A stretch of 64,000 nt of DNA from Streptomyces candidus (GCF_014207445.1 NZ_JACHEM010000005.1:310001-374000), one strand, 5' to 3'; shown: positions 1 to 9,231, counted from the stretch's first letter. The notes: generated from the letters alone by a model not told the origin. Numbers and translations: made by a program.

Positions 1-1385
1 GCTTCGTGGAACTGGGCAAGCGCGACTTCCTCGCGGACAGCGCTCTGCCCCTGGCTCCGTTCGTCAACAACCTCACGTTCCACGGGGTGGACGTCACAAC
101 CTTCCTTCTCAAGCCCTCGGCCGAGGGCGACGCCCTCGTCGCGGAGTTGCAGAAGAACGTCGCGGCAGGCACCTTCACTCCGCTGCCTCACCTCACCTAC
201 CCGGCAGCCAGGATCGAGGACGCCTTCACCTGCCTGCAGCACTCCCGGCACCTCGGCAAAGTCGTCGTCACCTTCGACCGTCCCGTCCCCGCCCTCCCCG
301 CCACCGCCGCCGTCCCGCTCGACCCGGATGCCACCTATCTGGTGACCGGAGGCACGGGAGGATTCGGCGCGGCCACTGCTCGTCACCTCGCCGTTCGCGG
401 AGCCCGCCACCTCACTCTCGTCAGCCGCCGCGGCCAGGACACTCAAGGCATCGATGAGCTGCTCGCCGACCTGCGCCGCCTCGGAGCCCAGGTGGCGGTT
501 CACTCGGCGGACGCCGCCGATCCGAAAGCCATGGGGAGCATCTTCGAGCAGATCGACCTCTCCGGTCGGCGTCTGGGCGGTGTCATCCACGCTGCCATGG
601 TCCTCAACGACGCTCCCTTCACCTCCCTGACCGACGAGCAGTTCCAGGCCGTCCTTCACCCCAAGCTCGGGGCAGGGCTCGTGCTCGATGCAGCCACGCG
701 TCACCGGGATCTGGACTTCTTCGTCGTCTACAGCTCCATGTCCGTCCTGGTCGGCAACAGCCAGCAGGCTCCGTACGTCGCCGCCAATCTCGCCCTGGAA
801 GCACTCGTCGCGGACCGGGTGCAGCGCGGTCGGCGCGGCCAGGCTGTCCGGTTCGGGGCGATCTCGGACGCCGGCTATGTCCAGCGCAACCAGATCCAGA
901 GTCACACGGACACCATCGGGCTGACGCCCCTCACGGCCCAGGAGGCTCTCGACGCTCTGGATGTGATTCTGGCCGACCCGGACAGCGGCACGGTTTCCGT
1001 GGGCAACATCCAGTGGGGCAAGATGCGGACGTTCCTGCCCACCCTGAACGGGCCGCGGTATCAGGACGTCCTCCCGGCCGTGGAACAAAGCGCAGCGGAC
1101 GACCACCTGCGCCGGGCTCTGGCCGCAGCCGAGACCGAAGAAGAAGCCCTCGGCCTGGCCGAAGACGCTCTCACCGACATTCTCGCCCACGTTCTGCAGA
1201 CCAGCGCCGAACACATCGACCGCACCCGGCGGCTGGACCAACTCGGCGTCGATTCGCTCATGGCAGCCGAGATCACCACCCTGGTCAAGCAACGCTTCGG
1301 CCGCAACATTCTCACCGTCGAACTGACCAGCGCCCAGGGCCTGGCCCCGCTCGCGCGACGCATGCTCACCCGGGCGAGTGCCTGA
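1..1385 (+). CDS. Type I polyketide synthase, C-terminal ER-KR-ACP part (5' end outside window)
   Basis: The reading frame is open at the left edge, so this is only the 3' end of a larger gene. The visible 460 residues begin in the tail of an enoylreductase domain (E-L-G-K-R-D, about 1-95). A ketoreductase follows (about 105-335), with NADPH loop TGGTGGFG, conserved Lys in HPKLG, catalytic Ser in YSSMS and Tyr in APYVAAN. An acyl carrier domain ends the protein (about 380-450), with phosphopantetheine site LGVDSLMAAE. There is no C-terminal thioesterase or docking helix, so chain release must be by another enzyme. Domain order fits a fully reducing module, iterative or terminal. A type II thioesterase starts 44 bases downstream on the same strand. 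The extent of the upstream module is unknown. Confidence 0.93.
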   Translation, partial: FVELGKRDFLADSALPLAPFVNNLTFHGVDVTTFLLKPSAEGDALVAELQKNVAAGTFTPLPHLTYPAARIEDAFTCLQHSRHLGKVVVTFDRPVPALPATAAVPLDPDATYLVTGGTGGFGAATARHLAVRGARHLTLVSRRGQDTQGIDELLADLRRLGAQVAVHSADAADPKAMGSIFEQIDLSGRRLGGVIHAAMVLNDAPFTSLTDEQFQAVLHPKLGAGLVLDAATRHRDLDFFVVYSSMSVLVGNSQQAPYVAANLALEALVADRVQRGRRGQAVRFGAISDAGYVQRNQIQSHTDTIGLTPLTAQEALDALDVILADPDSGTVSVGNIQWGKMRTFLPTLNGPRYQDVLPAVEQSAADDHLRRALAAAETEEEALGLAEDALTDILAHVLQTSAEHIDRTRRLDQLGVDSLMAAEITTLVKQRFGRNILTVELTSAQGLAPLARRMLTRASA

Positions 1386-1429
1386 CAGCAGCCGATCTCC
1401 GACCGTAAATCCAGCCGAAAGCCTCTCTC

Positions 1430-2236
1430 ATGACCTCGGCATCACACCCGGCCGCTCCCGCTCCCACCTTGTATTACCCAGACCCGCGCCCTTCGGCGGA
1501 CGTGCGTCTCTACTGCATTCCGCCCAGCACGGCGGGGGCCGGTTACTACGCTCCCTGGGCGGAGCACCTCCCCGAGACGGTGGAGCTGGGTTGCGTGCAA
1601 CTCCCCGGTCGCGGACGCCGAAGCAGCGAACCGTCCTTCACCGACTCCCGGCATCTGGCCACCTCCCTGGCCCATGTCCTCGACCAGGAAAACGACTCTC
1701 GCCCGTACGCCCTATTCGGGCACTCGCTCGGCGCCCTCGCGGCCTTCGAGACATCCCGTCGCCTCCGCCGTGCGAGAAGCGCACCCCCAGTACTGCTCGC
1801 ACTGTCCGCCCTGCCCGCGCCCCACACCGCCAGATTCCGCGCGATCATTCCCCACTGCCTGATCACCGGTGATCTTGTCCTGACCGATCTCATCGGACCA
1901 CTGCCGCAAGAGCTCTGCGACCATCCGGAATCCGCGGCAGCATTCGGAGTTCCCTTGCTGGCGGACCTGACCCTCTTACTGCAACATCGTCATCACGAGG
2001 AACCCCCGGTGGAGTCCGCCGTCGCGCTGTACGGCGGTTGCCACGACCCGGTCGCCACCCCGGACGACCTGGCCACCTGGAACGACCTGTTCACCAACGC
2101 CGCCGACCCGACACTGTTCCCGGGCAACCACACCTATCCCATCGATCAGCCAAAGCCGCTCACCGAGCGATTGGTTCGAGATATCCAGGCCGCTTACGGC
2201 AAGCCGCTCGTCCCAGCGAAACCCTCGTGCCCGTGA
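1430..2236 (+). CDS. Type II thioesterase of polyketide biosynthesis
   Basis: A 268-residue alpha/beta hydrolase of the GrsT/type II thioesterase family. Such proteins hydrolyse aberrant acyl chains from synthase carrier domains. Visible features are the early CIPPSTAGAG segment, the LPGRGRR strand, the nucleophile elbow GHSLG, the acid in YGGCHD and the histidine in PGNHTY. It follows the PKS gene after 44 bases on the same strand, so co-transcription is likely. The ribosome-binding site is poor (GAAAG before the ATG). A pair of strong hairpins lies about 80 bases after the stop, closing the unit. Cytoplasmic; no signal peptide. Confidence 0.92.
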   Translation: MTSASHPAAPAPTLYYPDPRPSADVRLYCIPPSTAGAGYYAPWAEHLPETVELGCVQLPGRGRRSSEPSFTDSRHLATSLAHVLDQENDSRPYALFGHSLGALAAFETSRRLRRARSAPPVLLALSALPAPHTARFRAIIPHCLITGDLVLTDLIGPLPQELCDHPESAAAFGVPLLADLTLLLQHRHHEEPPVESAVALYGGCHDPVATPDDLATWNDLFTNAADPTLFPGNHTYPIDQPKPLTERLVRDIQAAYGKPLVPAKPSCP

Positions 2237-2315
2237 AGTCATAACCTGAACCGGCCGGGCTCGAATGAAGCCGGTCGAAGCGCACAGTCCATTGATCGTG
2301 TTCATGCGGCAGGAC

Positions 2316-2373
2316 GGGTGCGGCCCGCGCGCCTCAGCACGCGGGCCGCACCCGCCGGGCCCCTTCGGGCCCG
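2316..2373. terminator. Double hairpin between convergent genes
   Basis: Two GC-rich perfect inverted repeats lie between the converging thioesterase and DUF1080 genes. The first has 14-base arms, 2316-2329 and 2340-2353 (GGGTGCGGCCCGCG and its complement), with a 10-base loop. The second has 7-base arms, 2356-2362 and 2367-2373 (CGGGCCC/GGGCCCG), with a 4-base loop. No U tract follows, as is common in Streptomyces terminators. It probably works in both directions. Confidence 0.8.
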
Positions 2374-2384
2374 TCAACTCCTGC

Positions 2385-4607
2385 CTACAGCTGCTTGATG
2401 CGGATGTCGCGGTACGAGATCACATCCGTGGTCCCGTGCACCTGGAGGCCGACGTAGCCGGAGGCGTACCGACGCCCGTCGGTCCCCGGGTCGTCGCCGC
2501 GCGGCGGGGAGAAGTCCTGCCCGCCGAAGTTGTCGAACTCGTTGATCAGAACACCGTTGCGGAAGACCGAGTAGTGCTGGCCCTCCACCCGGATCTCGTA
2601 GTCGTTCCAGGTGCCCTTGGGCGTGACGCCCGCGCCGCCCAGGCCCACGCGGTCGAAGCCGTAGACCGAGCCCGTCTTGTACATGTCGCCGTCCGGGCGG
2701 TCGAGGATCTGCACCTCGTGCCCGTACTTGATGGCCACCCATTCCGGGCGCGGCTCCTCCGGATGGTCGTGGACCTGCGGGAAGCGTACGAAGACGCCGG
2801 CGTTGGCGTTGCCCGTGCCCGGCGCGTCGTCGCGCCACCGCAGCTTGAGCGAGAAGTTCTCGTACTTGCGCTCGGGGAACCACAGCATGCCCATGCCCGG
2901 CGTCGTGGCCGAGCTGGTCATCGAGCCGTCCGCGTTCAGGCCGAAGGAACCGCCGCCCACCTGCTGCCACTTGGCGAAGGAGGACTGCGTACCGTCGAAC
3001 AGGTCGCGGTAGCCGTCCGTCTGGCCCGGCGTGCCGATGGCGGACTGCCTTGCCGCGCGGTAGATCTTGCGGTGCTCGCGCGCGTCGATGACGCCGTCGT
3101 ACAGGAGCTTGTCGAGGACCTGGTCGACGTGCTTGAGGAAGAGGGCCTGGGAGGTCCACTCCCGCTCGTCCTCGATCAGCTCGTTGACGGTGCAGCGGTT
3201 GCGCGTGATGCGGTTGGGTACGCCGGTGTCGACCGTGCCGACGATGACCGTCAGGCGCTCGTCGTGCTCGGGGCAGTTCGGCGCGGGTACGCCGCCGCCC
3301 TCCGCGACGGTGAGCACCACCTGTCCGGCCACGGACGTGTTGCCCGCCTTGTCGGTGGCACGGTGGCCGACCGTGTGCCGGCCCACCCTGTCGATGATCA
3401 CCGGCGTCGTGTACGCCAGGTAGGGGCCGCCGTCGAGCGAGTACTCGACCTTGTCGACGCCCGAACCCCCGGCATCCGTCGCGGTCAACGTCACCTTGGC
3501 ACTGGTGATGTACGCGCCGTCGGCGTTCTTGTCGCCGGTCACCGTCGCAGTGGTCTCCGGCGGGGTCTTGTCCTGGGTGGGCGGTGCGACGACCGTGAAC
3601 TCGACGGCCTTCTCGGCGGCGACGTTCCCGGCCCGGTCGGTGGCACGGTAGCGGACCGTGTGCGTGCCCACGGCGTGCACCATGACCGGACCCGCGTACG
3701 CCGTCCAGGCGCCGCCCGCTCCGACCGCGTACTCGATGGTGTTGACGCCCGAGCCGGTGTCGGAGGCGGTCACCGTGACCGTCGCCATGCCCAGGTACTG
3801 GCCCTCGGCGTTCTTCTCACCGCTGACCGTCGCCGACGTTTCCGGCGGGGTCCTGTCGTCCGTCGGTGGTGCGACGACGGTGAAGCCGATGGTCTTCTCG
3901 GCCGCGCTGTTGCCCGCCTTGTCGGTGGCCCGGTAGCGGACGGTGTGCGCGCCGACCTGGTGCACCACGACGGGCGCGGTGTACGGCGTCCAGGCGCCGT
4001 CCGTGCCGAGTGCGTACTCGATCCTGTCCACGCCGGAGCCCGCGTCGGTGGCCGCGACGGTCACCGAGGCGTGCCCGATGTAGGCGCCGTCGGCGTTCTT
4101 CTCGCCCTCCACCTTCGCCGAGGTCTCCGGGGCAGCGGTGTCCTCGCCGCCCGGTTCCGTGACGGTCAGGACACCCTGCATGGCGCCGTGGCCGGGGATG
4201 GTGCAGTGGTAGAAGTACCGGCCGGGGGTGAGGGTGACCGTGGCGGTGTGCTTGCCGCCCTTGTCGTCGGTGGGATTGGCGAGGATGTTCAGCTGCACGT
4301 CGTTGTTGTACTCGGGGTCGGACACGCCGAAGGTCAGGGTGTGCGGCATTCCGGTCGTGTTCCCGGTCGCCGTGCTGTTCTCGAAGACGATGGTCGTCTC
4401 GCCCGCCACCGCCGTCCTCGGGAACGACAGGTAGCGGTCGATCGGATCGCCCGCGGTCCAGGTGAGCGTCTGGACGGGCGCGGCCGCCGTTGATCCGGGC
4501 CCGTCGTCCTCGCGGCCGTACGCCGCCGTGGACGTCAGTCCGAGGACCATCAGCAGGGCGGCCGCCAGCGCCGTCCACAGCGGGGGAGTTCTCCGTTTCT
4601 GCTTCAC
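2385..4607 (-). CDS. Secreted cupredoxin / Ig-like repeat / DUF1080 protein
   Basis: A 740-residue exported protein. Residues 1-31 are a signal peptide (KQKRR, hydrophobic core, AYG). Residues about 45-150 form a cupredoxin with type 1 copper ligands: His in MPHTLTF, then YHCTIPGHGAM, giving Cys-x4-His-x2-Met. Three repeats of about 95 residues follow (about 155-440), each with APETSA/PPET, YALGTDG-type and VRYRATDKAG motifs, resembling OmpL47/Ig-like beta repeats. The C-terminal 210 residues (LFDGT, FSLKLRWRDD, GVFVRFP, WNDYEIRVEG) are a DUF1080 (3-keto-disaccharide hydrolase/concanavalin-like) domain. It starts four bases after the stop of the ThuA-sugar dehydrogenase gene, so the two form an operon. 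A role in extracellular sugar binding and electron transfer is inferred. Confidence 0.9.
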   Translation of the reverse strand: MKQKRRTPPLWTALAAALLMVLGLTSTAAYGREDDGPGSTAAAPVQTLTWTAGDPIDRYLSFPRTAVAGETTIVFENSTATGNTTGMPHTLTFGVSDPEYNNDVQLNILANPTDDKGGKHTATVTLTPGRYFYHCTIPGHGAMQGVLTVTEPGGEDTAAPETSAKVEGEKNADGAYIGHASVTVAATDAGSGVDRIEYALGTDGAWTPYTAPVVVHQVGAHTVRYRATDKAGNSAAEKTIGFTVVAPPTDDRTPPETSATVSGEKNAEGQYLGMATVTVTASDTGSGVNTIEYAVGAGGAWTAYAGPVMVHAVGTHTVRYRATDRAGNVAAEKAVEFTVVAPPTQDKTPPETTATVTGDKNADGAYITSAKVTLTATDAGGSGVDKVEYSLDGGPYLAYTTPVIIDRVGRHTVGHRATDKAGNTSVAGQVVLTVAEGGGVPAPNCPEHDERLTVIVGTVDTGVPNRITRNRCTVNELIEDEREWTSQALFLKHVDQVLDKLLYDGVIDAREHRKIYRAARQSAIGTPGQTDGYRDLFDGTQSSFAKWQQVGGGSFGLNADGSMTSSATTPGMGMLWFPERKYENFSLKLRWRDDAPGTGNANAGVFVRFPQVHDHPEEPRPEWVAIKYGHEVQILDRPDGDMYKTGSVYGFDRVGLGGAGVTPKGTWNDYEIRVEGQHYSVFRNGVLINEFDNFGGQDFSPPRGDDPGTDGRRYASGYVGLQVHGTTDVISYRDIRIKQL

Positions 4608-4610
4608 TGC

Positions 4611-7100
4611 CTATTCCGCCTTCCTGGCCAGGTCCCCGGCGGCCGGGGTCGGCTCGCCGCCCTTGTACGTCACGCGCCACAGCGCCGACCTGGCGTCCGA
4701 GGTGAAGAAGCCGCGCCCGTAGTCGAGGACGTAGAGGGAACCGTCCGGCGCGAACTTCCAGTCCATGAGGTTGCGGATGCCGTCCGCGCCCACCGGGATG
4801 ATCTTCTTGAGCGATTCGGCGTGCGTGGGCAGCCCGCCGTTGCCCACCGTCCTCGGATCGGTCAGCACCGCGTGCCGGGGCTGGTCGCCGTCGTAGAAGT
4901 CACCGACGAACCACTTGCCGTCCCAGTACGAGGGCCACTTGTCCTTGCCGGCGCTCGTCGCGTCGTACCGGTACACGGGACCGTTCATGGTGGCCTGGCC
5001 GCCGCCCTTGAGCCATGGCAGCAGCAGCTTCTGCTCCTCCTGCTGGTAGCTGGGCACGCCGTTCGCGTCGCGCGGATAGTCGACGCCGCCGCCCTGCGGG
5101 GAGTACCAGATGGTGTTGGGCGTGACGGCCGGCAGGTTCACCAGGCCGTCGTTGTGCGGCGACTCGTTCTTCGGGGCCTTGCAGTCGTACCAGCCCAGCG
5201 GCTTGGCCGGGTCGGGGAGATTGCGGTCGCGGTAGGGCTGGTTGTTGCCCATGCAGTACGGCCAGCCGTGGTTGCCCGGCTTGGTGATCGCGGCGAACGT
5301 GTCGTACTTCGCCGGGCCCCAGGTGGTGCTCGGCGCGCCCGCGTCGGGGCCGACCCACCCGGCGTACAGGATGTCGGTCCGCGGGTCGACGGCGATCCGG
5401 GCCGGGTTGCGCACGCCCATCACGTAGATCTCGCCGCGCGTCCTGCCGCCGCCCTCGTCGGGCTCCTTGCCGGTGAACAGGTTGCCCGCGGGAAGCGTGT
5501 ACGTTCCGTCGTCCTCGGGGTGGATGCGCAGGATCTTGCCGTTGAGGTTGTTGGTGTTGCCCGCGGTGCGGCGGGCGTCCGCGAAGGACACGCCCTTGAA
5601 GTTCGGCTCCGGGTTGTTGCCGGAGTAACCACCGCTGAACCCGGACGAGTTGTTGTCGCCCGTCGCGATGTACAGGTTCTGCTTCGAATCCCAGGCCAGG
5701 CCGCCGCCCGCGTGGCAGCAACTGTGGATCTGGACCGGCCACTTGAGCAGGACCTTCTCGGAGGAGAGGTCCAGCTTGTTGGTGGTGAGGTCGAGGGTGA
5801 AACGGGAGACGCGGCGCTCGGCCATGTGCGTGTCCCGGTTGATCTGCGAGTGAGGTGTGTAGTGCAGGTACACCCATCCGTTGGTCAGGAAGTCCGGGTC
5901 GGTCTCGACGCCGAGCAGGCCCTCCTCGTTCTTGACCAGCTCGTCTCCGCCGCCCTTGTTGCCGAAGACCGTCAGCGCGCCCGCGAGCGTCACCTTGCCG
6001 GTCTTCGGGTCGTAGACGTGGATCTGGCCCTGGCCCTTGCCGATGTCCGGGTTGTTCCAGTCGGTGACGACGGGCGCGTTGCCGTCGGCGCCGCCCCGGC
6101 CGATGTAGAGGACCCGGCCGTCCTTCGCGGTCACCAGACCGTGCGGTTCACCGATCTGGTCCGACTGGCCCGGCTGGTTGGGCGCGGTGATCCGCTCGGC
6201 CTTGTAGTGGGCGTTGATGCTCGCCTTGCAGTCGGCGCGGGCGATGCGCGTCGTCCACTGGAGGGCGCCGCGCAGGTGGTCGCGGAAGTCCGTCTCCTGG
6301 AAGGACTCGGCGGTGCCGCCCATGCCGGTGTAGAAGGAGCGGCCGCCGTCGTAGTCGCGGCACCAGGAGACCGGGTGGTCCCAGCCGTTCGCGCCCGTTC
6401 CCGGCCGGTACGTGGCCTCCCGTACGCGCGCCACGGTGTGCACCTCACCGGACGGATTCTTCGCCCAGTTCAGCCACTTGTCGGGCCGCTTCCACTGGAG
6501 CGGCAGGTTCTTGGTGGCGGGGTGCTGCCGGTCGCCGACCTCCACGGTCGCGCGCTGCACGGTCGCGGGACCGCCCGCGGTGGGCCGGGCGCCGATCAGG
6601 CCGCCGAACCAGTCCGAGTACGGTTCGGTCCGCGCCGCGTCGTGGATGCCGAGGAAACCGCCGCCGGCCTCCATGTACGCCTCAAGTCCCGCCTCCTGCG
6701 CGGGATCCAGCACGTCGCCGCTCCCGGTCAGGAAGACGACGGCGTTGAACCTGCCGAGCCTGGCCGTGGTGAAGACGGCCGCGTCGTCGGTGGCCTCCAC
6801 CCTGAAGCGCTGGGCGACGGGACCGGTCTGGCCGATCCTCTCGATGGCCTCGATACCGGCGTTGACGGTCGGCGGCTCCTCGGCACCCGCGGAACCGTGG
6901 AAGACGAGCACCCGGACGGTGGCGCCGCCGGGCGGAGAAGGGAGCGCGGGAAGGGACAACGTTGTCGGAGGCGGAGGATCGGGATACGGCCGGGCAGAGG
7001 CCGCAGTGCCGCCGAGCAGGCCGGATGCGACAACTCCGGCCGTCAGAGCGGCGATGAGTCCGCGTCGGCGTCTTGACCGGCGATGTGGTGTGCGCTGCAT
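4611..7100 (-). CDS. Secreted ThuA domain - PQQ-dependent sugar dehydrogenase fusion
   Basis: An 829-residue exported protein. The arginine-rich N-terminus (RRSRRRRG) and hydrophobic segment ending SARP suggest Sec or Tat export. Residues about 60-290 are a ThuA-like trehalose-utilisation domain (VRVLVFHGSAG, GIHDAART, PVSWCRDYDGGRSFYTGMGG). Residues about 320-815 are a glucose/sorbosone dehydrogenase beta-propeller (GEPHGLVT, CCHAGGGLAWD, RNPARIAVDP, GWPYCMGN, VLDYGRG). Family knowledge implies PQQ-dependent oxidation of an aldose or related sugar outside the membrane. It is the first gene of an operon with the cupredoxin-DUF1080 gene. The divergent neighbour is a laccase gene, so copper and oxidation chemistry are shared in context. 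Confidence 0.9.
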   Translation of the reverse strand: MQRTPHRRSRRRRGLIAALTAGVVASGLLGGTAASARPYPDPPPPTTLSLPALPSPPGGATVRVLVFHGSAGAEEPPTVNAGIEAIERIGQTGPVAQRFRVEATDDAAVFTTARLGRFNAVVFLTGSGDVLDPAQEAGLEAYMEAGGGFLGIHDAARTEPYSDWFGGLIGARPTAGGPATVQRATVEVGDRQHPATKNLPLQWKRPDKWLNWAKNPSGEVHTVARVREATYRPGTGANGWDHPVSWCRDYDGGRSFYTGMGGTAESFQETDFRDHLRGALQWTTRIARADCKASINAHYKAERITAPNQPGQSDQIGEPHGLVTAKDGRVLYIGRGGADGNAPVVTDWNNPDIGKGQGQIHVYDPKTGKVTLAGALTVFGNKGGGDELVKNEEGLLGVETDPDFLTNGWVYLHYTPHSQINRDTHMAERRVSRFTLDLTTNKLDLSSEKVLLKWPVQIHSCCHAGGGLAWDSKQNLYIATGDNNSSGFSGGYSGNNPEPNFKGVSFADARRTAGNTNNLNGKILRIHPEDDGTYTLPAGNLFTGKEPDEGGGRTRGEIYVMGVRNPARIAVDPRTDILYAGWVGPDAGAPSTTWGPAKYDTFAAITKPGNHGWPYCMGNNQPYRDRNLPDPAKPLGWYDCKAPKNESPHNDGLVNLPAVTPNTIWYSPQGGGVDYPRDANGVPSYQQEEQKLLLPWLKGGGQATMNGPVYRYDATSAGKDKWPSYWDGKWFVGDFYDGDQPRHAVLTDPRTVGNGGLPTHAESLKKIIPVGADGIRNLMDWKFAPDGSLYVLDYGRGFFTSDARSALWRVTYKGGEPTPAAGDLARKAE

Positions 7101-7171
7101 GTGTTCACCCGTCCCTCAGTGGTCGCAGGATCAGCCGATGAAGCTAGACCTCTTTGGCGCGCCCGCCAAGG

Positions 7172-7188
7172 GGTATGACCGGAATACC
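7172..7188. promoter_or_regulatory. Possible operator in the laccase / sugar dehydrogenase divergent region
   Basis: The 174-base divergent region holds an imperfectly spaced dyad GGTAT-GACCGGA-ATACC (arms of 5 bases). Just upstream is a second short dyad, TTGGCG-CGCC-CGCCAA, at about 7154-7169. Position between divergent start codons suggests regulation of one or both genes. The regulator is unknown and the arms are short enough to be chance. Confidence 0.25.
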
Positions 7189-7274
7189 GCGAACTTTGTC
7201 CTCGGTGTGGATGAACTGGGCTCGTCCGGCTACGGTGTGGCCGTCAACCTCCGTATCACGTTGGGGAGTTCGGC

Positions 7275-8264
7275 ATGGACAGACGCAGCTTCAACCGGCG
7301 CCTCCTGGCAGGCGGTGCGGTCGCCGCGACAGGGGCGACATCGTTGTCACTCGCCGCGGAAACCGCGCCCCGGGCCGTGGCGGCCCCCTCGGCCGACATC
7401 CCGCCGGAAACCGCTCCGGCGGGCGGCCGGATCCACCGGCTGAAGATGTACGCCGAGAAGCTGCCCGACGGACAACTCGGCTACGGCTTCGAGAAGGGCA
7501 AGGCCTCCGTGCCCGGCCCACTGATCGAACTCATCGAGGGCGACACGGCTCACATCGAGTTCGAGAACACCCTGGACGTACCGGTCAGCCTCCATGTGCA
7601 CGGCGTGGACTACGAGATCACCAGCGACGGCACCAAACTCAGCAAGAGCCACGTCGAGCCCGGCGGGACCCGCACGTACACCTGGCGCACGCACACCCCC
7701 GGCCGCCGCAAGGACGGCACCTGGCGATCCGGCAGCGCCGGCTACTGGCACTACCACGACCACGTCGTGGGCACCGACCACGGCACGGGCGGCATCCGCA
7801 AAGGGCTCTACGGCGGTCTGATCGTGCGCCGCCAGGGCGACATCCTCCCCGACAAGACCTTCACGATCGTCTTCAACGACATGACCATCAACAACAGGCC
7901 GGGACACCAGAGTCCCGACTTCGAAGCCACGGTCGGGGAGCGCGTGGAGATCGTCATGATCACGCACGGGGAGTTCTACCACACGTTCCACATGCACGGT
8001 CACCGCTGGGCCGACAACAGGACCGGTCTGCTGACCGGCCCCGACGACCCCAGCCGCATCGTCGACAACAAGATCACCGGCCCGGCCGACTCCTTCGGCT
8101 TCCAGATCATCGCGGGCGAACACGTCGGCGCGGGCGCGTGGATGTACCACTGCCACGTCCAGAGCCACTCCGACATGGGCATGGCCGGACTCTTCCTGGT
8201 GGCCAAGGCCGACGGCACGATCCCCGGGTACGAGCCGCACCACCCGCCGGAGCATGACCACTGA
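7275..8264 (+). CDS. Two-domain multicopper oxidase (small laccase)
   Basis: A 329-residue exported laccase of the Streptomyces small-laccase (SLAC) type, which works as a trimer oxidising phenolic substrates with reduction of O2 to water. The N-terminus [14 protein letters not shown] is a twin-arginine signal, suiting folded copper-enzyme export. All copper motifs are visible: HVHG (about 105), YWHYHDH (about 155), [10 protein letters not shown] (about 235) and [13 protein letters not shown] (about 290; type 1 Cys and ligands). Length matches SLAC. The ATG has GGGGAG about 8 bases upstream. It is divergent from the ThuA-sugar dehydrogenase operon. Confidence 0.96.
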   Translation: MDRRSFNRRLLAGGAVAATGATSLSLAAETAPRAVAAPSADIPPETAPAGGRIHRLKMYAEKLPDGQLGYGFEKGKASVPGPLIELIEGDTAHIEFENTLDVPVSLHVHGVDYEITSDGTKLSKSHVEPGGTRTYTWRTHTPGRRKDGTWRSGSAGYWHYHDHVVGTDHGTGGIRKGLYGGLIVRRQGDILPDKTFTIVFNDMTINNRPGHQSPDFEATVGERVEIVMITHGEFYHTFHMHGHRWADNRTGLLTGPDDPSRIVDNKITGPADSFGFQIIAGEHVGAGAWMYHCHVQSHSDMGMAGLFLVAKADGTIPGYEPHHPPEHDH

Positions 8265-8365
8265 GTGACCCGGGGCCGACCGGGCCCGGGACGACGAGGC
8301 CGAGGCGGAGATGCGGCGGTCGCCGGGCACCCGGCACCGCACGGTACGTCCGGTCCTGTCGCTGC

Positions 8366-9112
8366 TCAGGTGCCGTTGATTCGGCCCCCCGTGGCGACGT
8401 CCGCGAGGAGGAGTGCGTGGACGCGTCGCAGTACGTCGAGGTGGGCGCGGTGGTGGAACTCGACCAGCGCGTGCACGACGACCGACTCGGCGACTGCCCT
8501 CTCCCGGCGCGAGGCCAGCCCGAGGTCGCCCAGACACGGGTGGTCCTTCTGCTGTTGGCGGACCTCGGGCACCATCCGCTCGGCGAGCCGCTGCCGCACC
8601 TCGTCGGGAGCGTCCTCGTCGAGCGCTGCGAACTCCGCGTCGAGATCCCCGCGCGGCCCCGAGAGCTGCTCCTGGAGAGCGGCCATCGCTGCGGGCGTGA
8701 GGATGCTGGAGTAGGCCAGCAGCAGGGACCGCTGGGCCTGGGGCAGGTCGTCGGCGAGTGTCCGGAAGTCCGAGGGCATGTCGAGTGCGGCCCGGTTCTC
8801 CATGACGGCCGCCAGGTCCCGCCGCATCCGCTGCCGGTGTTCGATGTCCGCGGCGAGTTCGGCGTCCAGATCCCTGAGAATCTGCTGCGCCCTCTCGTCC
8901 CTGCTCTCGACCGAGGTGACGTCCGCGAGAGCCACGCCGAGGCCGGTCAGTCTGCGGATGCGCAGCAGGCGGACCAGATGGCTGACGCCGTACCGCTTGT
9001 AGCCGTTGGACGCCCGCTCCGGCTCCTCCAGCAGGCCGATCTCGTGGTAGTGCCGGACGGTCTTGGTCGTCGTGCCCGCGAGTTCCGCCAGCTGACGCGT
9101 ACTCCACGCCAC
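8366..9112 (-). CDS. MerR-family transcriptional regulator
   Basis: A 248-residue MerR regulator. The N-terminal winged helix reads STRQLAELAGTTTKTVRHYH, then a helix with GLLEEPERASNGYKRY. A long, mostly helical C-terminal part follows with no cysteine cluster, so a metal sensor is unlikely. I chose the GTG at 9112 because AAGAAGGGG lies about 6 bases upstream. A longer TTG start at 9154 would run into a palindromic site and lacks a good ribosome-binding site. The gene is divergent from a secreted hydrolase; two near-identical dyads between them are probable binding sites, implying autoregulation and control of the hydrolase. Confidence 0.9.
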   Translation of the reverse strand: MAWSTRQLAELAGTTTKTVRHYHEIGLLEEPERASNGYKRYGVSHLVRLLRIRRLTGLGVALADVTSVESRDERAQQILRDLDAELAADIEHRQRMRRDLAAVMENRAALDMPSDFRTLADDLPQAQRSLLLAYSSILTPAAMAALQEQLSGPRGDLDAEFAALDEDAPDEVRQRLAERMVPEVRQQQKDHPCLGDLGLASRRERAVAESVVVHALVEFHHRAHLDVLRRVHALLLADVATGGRINGT

Positions 9113-9155
9113 CAGTCGCCCCTTCTTCCGGATCGTGCCCCGGCGGCCATACAAA

Positions 9156-9231
9156 ACCCTGCCCCCGGGGCACGGTCAACCACGGGCCGCTGCCGCCCCG
9201 CCCGTTGGTGACCCTGCCCCAGGGGCACGGA
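9156..9231. promoter_or_regulatory. Twin palindromic operators, likely MerR sites
   Basis: Two near-identical dyads lie in the 166-base divergent region: 9156-9176 and 9211-9231. Both share ACCCTGCCCC-N-GGGGCACGG, with only the central base (C or A) and last base differing. Each is built on TGCCCC-N-GGGGCA. They are 55 bases apart, start to start, one close to each divergent gene. This matches MerR-family promoter dyads that sit between -35 and -10, but no clear -10 is visible. Confidence 0.65.

Noticed and set aside
2265-7076. Very long plus-strand open frames (742 and 751 codons) opposite the secreted oxidation genes
   Set aside because: They are antisense shadows of high-GC genes: valine/arginine/glycine-rich, no domains, and the minus-strand frames have full family motifs.
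9113-9154. Longer TTG start of the MerR gene
   Set aside because: It would put the start almost against the operator and lacks a ribosome-binding site; GTG 9112 is supported by AAGAAGGGG.
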